A stretch of DNA of 64,000 nucleotides from positions 1 to 64,000 of the forward strand of contig WOFQ01000008.1 of the NCBI GenBank assembly GCA_012184525.1, in the 5' to 3' direction. A model generated the notes under the pieces. That model was given only the letters and a program-made list of their open reading frames with translations. It did not search any database and was not told where the DNA came from. Made by a program: the position numbers and the translations under genes. Positions 45,138 through 57,500 of this stretch are shown piece after piece; position 1 is the first letter of the stretch; each line of letters opens with the position of its first letter. This DNA comes from Xenoacremonium recifei. Lineage: Eukaryota > Ascomycota > Sordariomycetes > Hypocreales > Nectriaceae.

Positions 45138-48100
45138 TGTGGCCGAGCTGGGGTTGGCGAAAGGTCGATGCTATGATGGCGTAGCTGTGAGGTTGAGGCG
45201 TCAGTGTGGAAGTCGGGCAGAGGCGACGACGGCGATGACGAGAAAGATGATTGGGCACAGGATAGTAGCCGCTATCCAGAGAGGACGAGGGGGGAGATTG
45301 AGGGTGAAAGGGCAGATAGCCACGACTAGGAAGAGACTCACCAATTGATGCAGAGTCTGAGGAAGTAATCTGGTAATGCGAGATTGTGGGGCGAGAAGAC
45401 CAGGCGTGGTGTTGAGTTGAACAGTATCAGGTGCAGGTATCCCTGGGATGAGGCTTGCAGCGTATAGAGTGGGCGGTAGCCGATAGTAAAGCCGGAAAAT
45501 CGCGTCGGAAGCAACGTGTCGAGGGTCCAAAAGGGCGAGCGAGTCGGAGGGGAAAGCGTCGTCGTTTGAAAGTGTCGCGGCGAAAAGGGCGAAGAGGAGA
45601 GGAAGCGAGCGAACGTGCGAAAGGCGAATGGGAGGGTGAGGGGAAAAAAGGAAACCTGAGATGGATGGAAGAGGGAAGGAGGGAGGAGGTGGGAGGGTGC
45701 ACGGTAAAGGTACTTGGGACGGGAAAGGATCGATAGTGAGGAGTGTGAGAGGAGGAGAGCCGATGAGCCTGCTTGATTGATTGAATGATCCAAGTCGGCC
45801 AACGCAGAGAGGTCGACCTCTTTGAGGCCGAGTGGAGCCCGGAGCAGGGAGGAAATGCGCGGCGGCGATTGGGCGAGAGCTGTCTGGGCTGACACGAAGG
45901 CGAGCAGGGGGGGTGGCCGGGTTTGGACCGTTTGGCTCTCTGTCTGAGTCTGGTCTTGGGACTCTGACGGGACTCTGACGGGACCGGCGGTGCCAGTCGG
46001 CTTGGACTTGGACTTGACTTTGAGACTGTGGAGAGCGGAGAGACGGACGACGAGCAAAGAATGGTACCGGCACGTCGTGGATATGGCGAGCGGGGGGTTC
46101 GGAATGGGCGAAGGCTCGGTGGCCGGGGGTCCCTGTCCAAAGGGAGCCAAAGGGCGCCAAGGGGAGCGTCTGCCAGCGTCCGTCAATGCGTGTTGGGCGG
46201 ATATGCAGCCAGCCAGCCCGCTGCAGCCTGTTGCAACACGCCTGTAACACTGGTGGACGAGCGCCGCTGCAGGAGCTTCGAAAGAGGACGCGCGTGGGAT
46301 CGAGAGCCTGCGTGCGTGTGGGGAGCTGGGCTGGACTCCAGAAGCGCTGCGATGCTGCTGTGAAGCCCGTCGATGGGATGATGTTGGAGATGAGGACCCG
46401 GCGAGACGATATGCAAGGGCGACTACTGACTGCGGTGTCTCGGTGTCTTCTACTTTCTGGCTCCCCGATCTTGCGTGAGACTCGGTTCGGTCTCTGTCTG
46501 TCTGTCTAACGCGAAGAGCACGATCTCGATAGAGGTGCGTGCAAGTGCCTCGCGTGGTGGTAGTGGTGGTGTGGGCTGCTGATGAAAACCCAACGGTTCC
46601 TTCACAGACTCTGACTCTGTCGACAGTCAAGTGCTTGAGTGCAGGTGAGTGTCTGATGGATCCTTGGATCGTCCGGCTAGCGTGCCCCAGTTGCGTCTCG
46701 CGTCTCGATCTCTGGCGTCGATGATGATCGAATGGGAAGAGTCCAGTTCAGACACTTCCCGGGTTGAGAGTCGCCAGCCAGCCGCAGAAGACGCCGAAAC
46801 CAAGGAAGCCACCCGTCTCGGGTAGCGTCTGCCCTGCTTTGGCGGACGCACTTTAATGGTCTCTTACAGGGTCCGAGCTCACCAGGTTGCAGAGGCTTTT
46901 GTTTCTGTTCTCTTGCTGCAACTGCTGCGCCGGGGGTGGATAGAGGCGGAGGTGGAGGTGGAAGCGGATGGGATGTCCCTCTGGTGCCCCAAGCCGGCGG
47001 TAAACCAACAGCAGGAAAAATTCGGTAAAGTAGACAAAGTGGCCGTGTCGGCGGGAAGCGCAGTCTCGGTCGGCGTGATTGGCCTGATGGAGATGAAGCT
47101 TTCACAAGGGAGGGCGATTGTCTGGTCTGGGCGCCTTTTCCGGGCCAGGTCCAGGTCGAGGCCAAAAGGCGGGCGGGACGAGACGAGACGACGTTGGACT
47201 GCGACGCGTCGGGCTTGCACAAGACGCGTCTCGCTTTGTTTTGAATCGCACGCGTCGCAGCCAATCGGCCGCGGCGGATCTGCAGGGTATGACGCTGTTC
47301 AGCTGGCAGGTGCGAACGCCCGGCGCCTTCCATTGGACGCTGTCGGTACGTACCGCCGCGGTCTTAGTAAGGTAACCTAACATGGGCCAATTTATGAAGA
47401 CAGCCCTCACAGTTAAAGTGATGCTGCTATTACTACTATCCAGAGCTCCATGACGAATTATTCCCCGTTCTCGGCACTTTTTAATCGGCATGTCCTGATA
47501 CGAGTATCAGATGCCGGTTTGTTTCTCGCTGAGGCCCATGCTCCGTGATTCCGTGCAGAGCAGAGTATTCCATCGTTCATGCTGCTGCTCCTCTGTCCAG
47601 GATATCGAGATCGCGCTCCATCCCATCAGATCAGCCAGCCCGCGACAGACGCGCCACCACCGCGCCAACTAAACTGCCGACGGGCTCACATTCCCATGGC
47701 CATTCAATATATTCCTCGGCCGGACATCTCAGGAATGCTCTCGCACTCCCAGGGCTCAGCGACGCAACCCCTCCTCTAGTCCTTGTCAGACTAACTCCCT
47801 AGCCCGGTCTCGCTCTTTTCGCGGCCGTGACATCATGGCCCATTCTGCCGGCCCATTGCCCGTTTCATGGCTTTGCAAGTCTTTTCACTCTCACGGACGG
47901 AAGGCCTCTGGTCTCATCTTTGGGCCTGGCGGCCGTTAATCGTCGCCCACTACTCCCTGAGAAGTCTCCTGGAAATCCGTCCCCGTGCTCCGTTCCCAAT
48001 CAAACGAGTGCCCACCTCTGAACACGCTCCTTCGAGCCATTCGCCGGGCTCAACGGTCTAGGCTCGGAAACGACGAGAGCTGAGCTCAAAAAAAGAAAAG

Positions 48101-49334
48101 AAAAGTGAGGCCAAATGCTGAGCTTCATTGACGAAGTCATCTTGGTGGGAAGATGCGCATCTGCCGATCAGCGCATGAGACGCCAATCTCCCGGAACAGG
48201 ATTTGGCGAGATTCACGGGACCGACTTGACAGCGCATCAAAAGCCTCCTCAAGCCTCCAGCCCTGGAGCTGCTCTTTAGATCCCTGCAAGCGTATCCGCG
48301 GGAGGTCCGTAGCCCGTCGCCGGGATCAGACTGCGAATTCCAGAAACGCTCGACATCACGAGAACAATCAACGTGGACGCCAGCTGCTCCCATCAGGCCA
48401 TTGCCGTCATCATCATTCCTGTGGACTCACGGCGAAGAGAGATACCAGCTGTTCAAAAATGATCCATGCATGCATAGATAGCCCATGATGTGTCCTCATG
48501 TAGGTTGGGAGTTCCTCTGGAAACGGGAGAATCTAGTATATCACCTGAGCCTCAACCAGTGAACGTTTCAAAGTGCAGCGCGGCCATTGGATGAGAGGCA
48601 TGCAAGTGCCTCATGTACGTTGCTGCACTGAACGTCGGTTGCACTGGTGATACGAAGTACATGCAGATAGACAGGTGGTTGAAGCATGATTGGGCTGCAA
48701 CTTGTAACCGACTCTTACTACCTGGCTCCCTGCTTCACCGAGGTACACGGAAACACTGGCCCGGATCCAGCCCGCCCGCCTCAGCACCAACAATGTGAAG
48801 GTGTCCATCGATCGAGGATGCGAGTCAAGCCCTGTGCAGCGGTGTACATACACACGCTCGCAAACGCAGCTCGCCTCCTTGTACACTATCCGAGGCTCTT
48901 CAACTGTATCATCGTAGTTGCACGAGCGAGGACGCCCAACCCCCCTAGCTCAAGCCACAAGTCCTAGACATCGTATTTTGTCCGTAGTAGCCCTTCGATC
49001 GATCCAGGAACGAACCCGTATGGAACCGGGCTGAGACCCTTCACCCGATGCAAAGCCTCCCCTTTCCTCCGCATTCCGGTCAGCAGTCAGCGGCTCACGA
49101 GGCTGGGCACGGACGGGCGCAGGAAGCTTCAAGAATAGGTACTGACTAGTACGTTGCTACTACGTATGAATAAATGATCACTACTACTACACGTCAAGAC
49201 GCGCTGAGAATGCATCCTCCCGCGTTCCAGTCGCCATTACACTGCCTTGCTCACACCGACGCACTATCCCTCCCATGACGTTTAGCTATCTAACCCAAGC
49301 ACCACGAGACACTCTAAGCACGTCACCAATCAGT
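45138..49334. promoter_or_regulatory. 4.2-kb upstream region of the forkhead gene
   Basis: From the forkhead ATG back to about 46.6 kb, the minus strand is pyrimidine-rich. It carries overlapping stop-free frames in more than one phase (430 codons at 45338-46630, 349 codons at 45201-46250). This looks composition-driven and fits a long transcribed leader. From 46.6 to 49.3 kb nothing convincing is visible, including the stretch beyond PAN1's 3' end. CCAGCC clusters occur at about 46201-46212, 46777-46790 and 47630-47640. Confidence 0.5.
45185..45341 (-). other. Predicted 5'UTR intron of the forkhead gene
   Basis: On the minus strand, ATTG|GTGAGT starts at 45341. A CACTGACG branch-like site is followed by CCTCACAG ending at 45185, leaving 47 nt to the ATG at 45137. 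The length is 157 nt, and donor and acceptor are both near consensus. There is no transcript evidence. Confidence 0.5.
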
Positions 49335-52300
49335 TTATTCCAAAACGCGACCAGCAACGGCAGCAGCGCTCTTGTCCTTGGTGGTCGTCTTCTTGAGGGA
49401 CTTGCCGAGCTGGATCTCGTTCAAGAACCCGGCGGGACGACCACCGGCCGGAGGAGCGGGGGCATCTCCCGGAGGCGGCGGCGGTGGGGCCGGGGGACCG
49501 CCCATCCCGGGCATCGGAGGAGGAGGAGGAGGCGCGCCCATTGAGGGCATGGGCGGTGGCGGTGGCGGAGGAGCCCCGGATCCTGGGATGGGAGGGGGAG
49601 GGGGAGGCGGTGCTGGAGCCGTGCTCTCGGGCATCGGAGGCGGCGGCGGCGGAGGCGCGATAGGAGACTCGACAGACGCCGGCGCAGGGCTGGCTGGCGT
49701 AGAGTCCTGTCCGGCGGCGGACAGCGGGCGAGGAGGTGCCATGGTGCCAAAGAGCATCGAAGCCAACTGGGCTGCGGTACCGCCTCCTGGTCCTCGTTCA
49801 TCATCATCGCTGTCATCATCCGACTCCTTGTCTGTGCCCCAGTCATCCTCTTCTGCACGTCGCCGGGAGACGCCATCTCCAATTCGTACGACAGGGGGAG
49901 ACCTGGTGTTAGCAGGTTTATGCTCTTGAGTCATTCGGTGGAATGGGTTCGTAGAGACCTCTGGCTGAGGCACGGGAGGTGCAGGAGGCGCAGGTGCCGC
50001 GGGTGCTGCAGCAACAGGGGCTGGAGGAGTAGATGAGGCCTCAGAGGACTGGGACATCATGCGGAAATAGGGATTCCTGCTCTCAGTCTCCGTAGCCGGC
50101 GATGCCACGACCGCTGGAGGTGGTGATATCGTAGGCACTGCTGGAGGAGGCGTTATCGTTGGAACTGCTGGTGGTGAGAGCTCCTGACTGGCAAGCTGGC
50201 TCTCGCCCATCGTCGGCGTGGAAGCCTGAGGAGTGATTTGTTGAGGCCCTTCGTCCTCGTCCGACGAGGAGCTGTCGTCGTCATCGTTCATCGCCTCTAA
50301 TTGGCGTTGAAGTTCGAGCTCGCGTTGACGGGCAGCCTCAATCTCGGCTCGCCGAGCTGCCAACTTGGCCTCCTTCTCCTTGGCTTCGGCCAGGGCTGCC
50401 TTCTTGCGCTTCTTCTCCTCTTCCTTGCGCAGCTTCCCCTGCCTGACCTGCTCCTCAAGTTGTCGAAGACGAGTCTGGGCGGCTTCACGTTCCTTGGCAA
50501 GCTCATCTTCATCCTCCTTTGCTTGTTCCCTACCCCAATGGTTAGTCTCAGTGCTAAAAATGATACCTTGCTGCGGTACTTACTCCATTTCCCGGGTCTC
50601 TTGCTGTTGTTCCTCATGCTCCCTAGCAAGCCTCTCTTCTTCAGCCTGCTTGGCAGCGGCTTCTTGCTCCGCCTTCTTTTGAGCATCCCGGTCGGCGTCA
50701 TGTCGACCTCCCTTTCTTGTCGGTGGAGGCGGAGGCTTCTTGGTCTCGACCTTTGCAGGCTCTGGCGCGGGAGGGGGAATGCCCTGCTCTTCAGCAAGTC
50801 GAGCCTGTCGCTCCGCCTCTCGGCGAGCATCCTCTTCCTCCGCCTGGCGAAGCTTAGCGGCTCTCTCGGACCTCTCACGCTCCATGCGTTGGGCGGCGGT
50901 CTCTCCAGATTTCGAAGGGGCCTTGATGCCTAGAGCTGCTAGGCGCTCGGCCATACGCTGCTCAGCCTGCTGCTTGATGAAAGCGGCTCGCTCTTCAGGG
51001 GTCTTGTAGGACGAGTACGATCCACCACCCGAAGGAGTAGCAGTGCGCGAGGTCGACGCTGGGCTCTCAATGCGTGGGCTTGCGACTCGTTCTGTGCGTG
51101 GTTCCTCGACGGGAGCCATGGGCCGAGCTCGCTTCTCCTGAGCTCTGACACGAGCGGCACGGCTCTCGCGCTGGAGGTCAAAGATGAAGTCCCGGACTTC
51201 ATCCTCAACACCGAGGGCATCCTCCCAGCGACGCTTCTCGTGCTCGCTGGAGGTATCCTTTCCTCCCTCCTTGAGGCTATCCTCAATACCTCGTGAGAAA
51301 TCACGGACGCTCTCTTCAACATCGCGGACCATGCGCTCGTTGCTCTCTTTTTCATTCTTGACCTTAATGGTCTCTTCCTCTAGACGCTTCGGGGCGTCCA
51401 GGTCCTCTGGTCCAATGTCAACCTTCTTACCAGTAAGGGCAGCCGTCCGCTGTTGCATCATAGCTTTAGCCCTGGCTTTGAGGCGATCAGACTCAGTGAC
51501 AGTGCCTCCAGGACCAGTTCCAACGATGGGAGTGCCGCTGCCTGGGTGAGCCTTGGCGTCCCTGAGGCGGAACAGCTCCAGACGGGCGTCCATGATGGCC
51601 TTCTCGGTCTTGCGCACCTCTGAAGCGAGTTGCGGAACCTTATCCTGAAGATTTTGCAATTGTCTCTTCAAAGCCCGTCTCTCGGCGTCCGAATCGCCAC
51701 TCACAAGAGAAGCATTTGGATGCGAATCAATATCCTCTTGGATGCGTCGAATGCGGCGGTAGAGTTCCTCCGCCTCGCGTCGATCGCGTCGGTCAAGGAT
51801 GTCATCTTCCTCATTGTTCTTCTCATCTGCAAAATCCATAGCATCCAAAAGAACCTGTTTCTCCTTAATTTTCTTCCTCAATTGATCGAGAGTCATGTCT
51901 TCGTTGGAGGTTACAGATCCAGGGGAATCGGGACGAGGGGAATTGTTTCCAAGCCTGCGACGAGCACTGGATCTATAGCCAAACTGTTCGTCCTCATTCT
52001 TGAAAACTGTGGCATCCTTATGGTTGCTGGGAACACCACCCGCACCCCTGAATGAGCGATTCTTCATGTAGCTAACACCGGTCTTCTGAGGCAAAAGCGC
52101 GGCGCCTGAGTTTTTGCGCTGATCTGACTCGGCGTGAAGTAGCGATTTGATTGTGCCAATAGATTGGCTAAAGTTTCGAGTCGACGGAGGAACAAGCTCG
52201 GGGGGGAGGGTGTTGGGGATGGGATACCCGTTCAGCTTCCTGTAAATCAAATGCATGGAAACAGCAAATTCATCGAGGTCAAGACGGCCCTTGTTTCCAT

Positions 52301-53828
52301 TATCAGCCAGAGTCCAAATCTTTTCCAAGTCAGGCTTCTCAAGCCCGCTCTGACCGAAGATCTCGATAGCCTGGTCACCACCGATGTAACCCTTGCCGAG
52401 GCCATCCCAAGCCCTGAACAGAGAGTCGTAACGTGTCTTCTCTTCCTTTGTGATGGCCCAGGGGATCACAGCATTTCCTTGGAGCCCCTGAGTGGTGAAG
52501 CTCCCGGCCTCGCGACCTTGTTGAGGCATCATGCGAGCCTGGAGAGCGTCGATATTGGGCAGACCAGTAGACGGGGCATTGACAAGACCCCATTGGCCAG
52601 GCCTTCCAGTGGGCTGAGCATTGAGAGGAGCTGCCATACCACCAGGGCCCATGTTAGGCGACAGCGATTGACCAAATCCCGTAGGCATGGGCGGCATAGG
52701 GGGGCGCGGGCCTGAATATCCTGTTGCCTGGGGATTTTGTTGCATGCCTGGAAAGCCGGTTTGCTGAGCCTGCAGACCTTGAGGTTGCGCCCCAAAGCCT
52801 TGCTGCTGACCAGGAAAGCCGGTCATCTGGGTCTGAAGGAGCTGGGAGTTCGACGTCTGCGGCTGTGGCTGGTGGATTGTCGGAGGAGATGCCGTATTGG
52901 TCCTGACTTCAGGAACGGCGCTGGATGATGCTGCAGCATCGTCTGCAACGCTGAAACTGATGATATCAACCATACTCGATACCTCGTTCTTAACGTTTTC
53001 GGGCAGGGAATTAGGCAGCTGCTTGCCGGTGAGCTTGAGATTGCATAGATACATTGCAAGGGCGAACTCGGGGAAGTAAAGTTGACCAGCGCGGGTGGTA
53101 TCGGCAAGCGTCCAAATATGGGACAATGAGTCGCCATCGAGCCTTGACCGAAGAAGGAGATCTCTGGCCTTGTCTCCCGACATGGTCATAGATCCTTCGC
53201 CTACAGCAGACTTGAACAGAGTCTCGAACTTGGCTTGGTCTTGGGCCGTGATGAAGGACAACCGGATGTTCGGTATCATCTTATTCGCGCTCGACTTCTC
53301 GGCTCGGCGGCCTCGGGCTGGTTTCGCAGTCGTCCCTCCCGTGTGGAACGACGCAGCCATCTCTGTGAAGCCAGTCGGCTGGGGCTTGACGGGAGCGGCA
53401 GCGGGAGGGTTCGAAGGGCCTGAGGGCTGCTGAGGAGAGGAGGAGAAGGATGTCTGCTGAGGAGACTGGAAGCTTGCAGGCGGCTGCTGCTGCTGCTGGA
53501 ATTGCGGCGGAATCGAAGGCATCGGCGGCGCACCGGTCTGGAAGCTCTGTTGAGGCTGGTTCTGGCCCGGGAAGCCGGTGAATTGCTGCTGGAGAGGCTG
53601 CGAGGGCTGCATTCCCGTGGGTTGAGCTTGCATCGGGAATCCGGTGAACTGCTGTTGTAACGGAGCTTGTCCAAAGCCTGTAGGTTGCGGCGCAAAGGGG
53701 CTCGGCTGCTGACCCGGCTGCTGCTGTTGCTGGCCAAATCCAGCATTGCCAAAGGAGCTTCCATACTGCTGGGCGCCAGGTCGCTGGCTGTTGCCGCTGC
53801 CTAGGAAGGCGTTCGAGTTGGAATACAT
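49335..53828 (-). CDS. PAN1: Actin cytoskeleton-regulatory endocytic protein PAN1
   Basis: Exons 53828-50584 and 50529-49335 encode 1,479 residues. The order is as in fungal Pan1: an N-terminal Gln/Pro/Gly region with repeated QxTGF motifs, EH domain 1 (about 190-294, FITAQDQAKFETLF, HIWTLADTTRAGQL), a second repeat region, EH domain 2 (about 455-550, IWTLADNGNKGRLDLDEF with an EF-hand-like loop), a coiled coil (about 655-790), a charged Glu/Arg-rich segment, a PPPPPPPMPxSG proline tract, and a C-terminal WH2-like GFLNEIQLGKSLKKT. Several repeats fit LxxQxTG, the target of the Prk1/Ark1 kinases. Pan1 couples cargo adaptors to Arp2/3-driven actin at endocytic sites and in polarised hyphal growth. 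The single intron at 50530-50583 has a GTAAGT donor. Confidence 0.95.
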
Positions 53829-54527
53829 AGTGAACCACTGTCTCGTCGTTGCAGAGATATCGGGCGTGGATGATCCGAGAGCGTCCGGAGGAGCGTGGAA
53901 GCTCCGCAGAGGGAGAGCTTAGAGAGTGAAATAAAACAAATAATATGAAGCAGAAAAAGAAACTGAAGCGGATGGCGCGGATCAGCCAGTTATCGGATGA
54001 CGAGGCATCCACAAACGATGCTGAGAGATGATGACGACTGTAGCTCTGCAAGACAAGACAAGCTTCCAAGGTGTTCTGCAGCCGGGCCTGGAAGGGGGGA
54101 AGGCAGCCAGCCAGCGGAAGGACCGCCCAGTAAAATTGAGTGGCTTGACCGGCGACCAGGGGTTGGGAGTGGAGCGCCCCACTAGTCCATGTGGCGCAGC
54201 TATGCCATCATCTCGCAGACCTCAATGACAGTACGTACTATTATACACAGAACTCCTGTAATAAAACCTTTTAAGCCACCAAGTTTGTAAGTTGTGGCGG
54301 TCACAATATTTATCTGATGTCAGCTGGTAAGAGCATCATCCCTGAGAATGAAAATCGATATCAATGTAATTATGCTCGCTTATCTTCCAGACCTAGACAG
54401 GGTATCAAGAATATGAACATCCTAACAACCATACCAAAAAGGCGCCATGACCCCAAATATGAACCTCCTATACATATGAAACACTTTCAAAGACTGGGCT
54501 GACCCTTGTGATGCATCCTTTTGCATC
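53829..54527. other. Intergenic, PAN1 promoter
   Basis: This 699-nt tandem spacer lies between PAN1 and the 3' end of the PH/LRR gene. It includes GGCAGCCAGCCAGCGG at about 54103-54118, one of the recurring CCAGCC clusters. The half toward the PH/LRR gene is AT-richer. No gene was seen. Confidence 0.5.
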
Positions 54528-57500
54528 TTATTCTGCGTGATGGCTGACCTGAACTCCGTTGTCTTCCTCCTCGATGCGATCACTTTGATCGCTCCAAAAG
54601 CGCCGGTGTGTTCTCATCTCCAAGCCAAAGTCGGACCCATACTCGGCATCCTGGCCCTCTGCAAACTTGTAGTCATAATCAAGATGCCCACTGGGACTGG
54701 CATCGGAGCTCAGCGGATTCCCTAGTAGATACTCTTTTTCAGTTGGGCTATCCAGCTCAGGGGGCGTGGGGATCGCTGAGCCGGTGCTCGGGCTATCCGT
54801 CGCTGGACTAAGAGCCGAGTCGGTTGACACCAAAGAGTAAGATCGCATGTTTTGAACCAGTGGCTCAATGCTGAGACCTTGAAGGCGGTTGGCTGTTGTG
54901 GGCAAGGAAACAGTGCTGGATCGCTGAATAGGGGTGTTGGAGCTCGAGCGACTTCGTGCTCGTTGTGACTCGTACGCCCGGAGGGCCAGCCCACCAAAGG
55001 CCCTCGAGAAGGTTGCCTCGCTATCAAGGTGACTGGTTGGCGTGTGAGGGCTCGAATCACGCCGACTATCGACGCTTTCTTGGAAGATCATCTGGTTTCT
55101 CTCCATAATGCGTTGCAACGTCTCGACAGCGTCGTCCCATCCATCCTTGAGCTGCTGCACCAGCGGCCGGCTGACGTTCTGTTGTACCTTTTCATGCCGG
55201 AAGCGGGATATCACCGAGGCGCGTCTGACGGGCGTAGTCGCTGAAATAGCATTGTCCACCGACTTTTGGATGGTCCGGGAGAGATCTCGATCAGAAAACG
55301 CCGAGAAATACCTAATCGCAGTGTTTTCCTCCAAATGCCTCACAAGATGTCGGAAATTTGAGAGGTTAAAATCGTTACCCTCACAATCGAGAGTATGCAG
55401 GGTTCGGTTGGCCGATATGGCGTCTGCGAGATCGCCGATATTTACATTGAGCATCTGGCTTCGAACGCGGAGATGTTCAAGTCGTGAGTTGGCCCGTAGA
55501 CCGCTCAAAGCAGTAGAGAAACCTCGACCGAGCCTCCCCTCGTCTAATTTTGCGTCATAGCCCGACAGGTCCAAGAACCTGATGGAATTGTTGTTCGAGA
55601 AGAAGTCAGCCAGCGCCTGGCAAGCAATGTCACTTGCCGAATCAGGAGTAGAGGTTCCAGCAAGACTGAGACACTGAATAGAGTTGTTCACAGTCAAAGC
55701 TCGCAGAAGCTTAATATAGTTGGCCTCGAGGGCAAACTCGATCATCTGCATGAATAGGCCCCAAGGGCCAAAGCCACAGGAGATGGCTCCACAAAGGTCT
55801 TCAATACCTTCATCTAAGCGATTGGCATTGAGATAGACAACCATCTGCCTCGCCTGACCCATTTGACGGAAAAGATTGGCAACTTGACTACCCGTCAAGC
55901 CGCAGCTGTTGAGTCGAAGAACCTTCAGGTTCTGGGAATTGGGGTTCTGAAGATAGCTGGATAGCACTTCCACAGTTGCCTCATTGAGCTATTGCTGTTA
56001 GTGATATGCATTATTTAAATTATCATGACAACTTACAGCAATGCCGGACACATCGAGCTCCTCGAGAGCCCAGGAATTCATGACCTCCTCATCAAACAGA
56101 GAGAAGTCAGTGTCGATGCGAGTATTACCGGCAATGTTGAGTTTCGTGATAGCACGAAGATGGCTAAGTGAATACTGAATTGTATCAAACTTAACCACTC
56201 CATGGCTTTCGGAAGTGTTGAGCGTTTGCAAAGTGGCGCCCTGGCAAGCCATGCTCATCCATAACTTAGAAAGTCCGCCATCCCCGATGCCGCAATTGTT
56301 CAGTTCCAACTTCTTGAAGCAAACATTGTCTGCGGCTAAGAGATTCGCTATTCAAAATTATTAGTATCTAACATCAATCTTTTCTCTACGAGATCGTGTG
56401 CAACTTACCTAGATCTTCAATGTCAATGGGCGCAAGGGGGTTCCCAGTCAACGTGATTCCATGGCAAAGGCTGAGTTGCTGTCTCAGGAGCAAGAGGATG
56501 GGGCGTAGGACTTCCGAGCAAAGTCGCCGAGACTGCTCCGAGTCGACCTTCAGCCGGCTCTGTCGGGTTGAAACGTTTCGAGCTCCGACAATGTTGGTCA
56601 GATCAACGCTCCGGATCGACTCGGACGCGAAGACCAGCGCATGGAACTCTTGAGTCAGAACAGGGGCCTGAAGAAGAAGATCATAATGTTCTTCAGAGAG
56701 GTTCAGACCCGTTAAAGAAGTATAGACAACTGCATCTCCATAGTGAGAGTAATCTTTCTTTCCAACAAGAGCTGATAAGTCGACATCGCGGAACGACAGT
56801 GCTTTGAAAAAGCTGTTGTAACGCAGAGCTCGGAAAACCGCTAGAAGTTGGAGAGGAAGGTATTGAGGGCCTTCAGAAGGCAGCAGCCGGAAAGCTGGCT
56901 GGGAGGGAGTATTCCATTCGATTGTCCAGCGAGGGACTTGGACGCGGAAGGCGGCACAGTATGCTCTCAAGCTTCTCTCAAGACCACCCAGGTCATTTCC
57001 AGAAGTCAGCTGAAGTGGCGGCGGAAGTCCCTTGATGTCGAAGATGGCTTGCTGGAGGTGCTGCGGCCACATGGGCTTCAGCTCCCGATCGACCTTGGTC
57101 ATGGCCTCAATTATACGTCGATAATGGGTGCTGGCGAGTTCCAACCGGGTCTCACGGCCAAAGGGTAAACTAGAATGATATGTTAATAATAATCGGTTAG
57201 ATGGAGACTTTGGGGTTTGAACGTACCGAAAACTCATGACGAATCGTTGTTCCTGCGATGCGACAGACGCTTTGAAGCGGGTGAGTGTCACTGTACCGAA
57301 GGATTGTACCTTGATTCGCAAGTCAGCAGGGGATGTCGTGTGATCCGCCTTGAGAACTTCGAGGAAGTAGCACATGCAGGGCCCAATGACAATATAAAAG
57401 GAAGAGCTATCGATCAGGTTTTGATGGTCCTCGGTCGAATTGGTCTTTTGCGGCAGCGGGATTGTTCGCTTGGCAACAGGGAAGGTGAGGTTTTGGAAGG

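Noticed and set aside
45338..46630. 430-codon minus-strand frame upstream of the forkhead gene as a protein gene
   Set aside because: A second long frame overlaps it in another phase, composition is Pro/Ser/Arg-rich as expected from translating pyrimidine-rich DNA, and no domain-like segment is seen. Treated as leader.
46677..47333. 218-codon minus-strand frame
   Set aside because: Arg/Pro/Ser-rich throughout with no motifs; looks like translated noncoding DNA.
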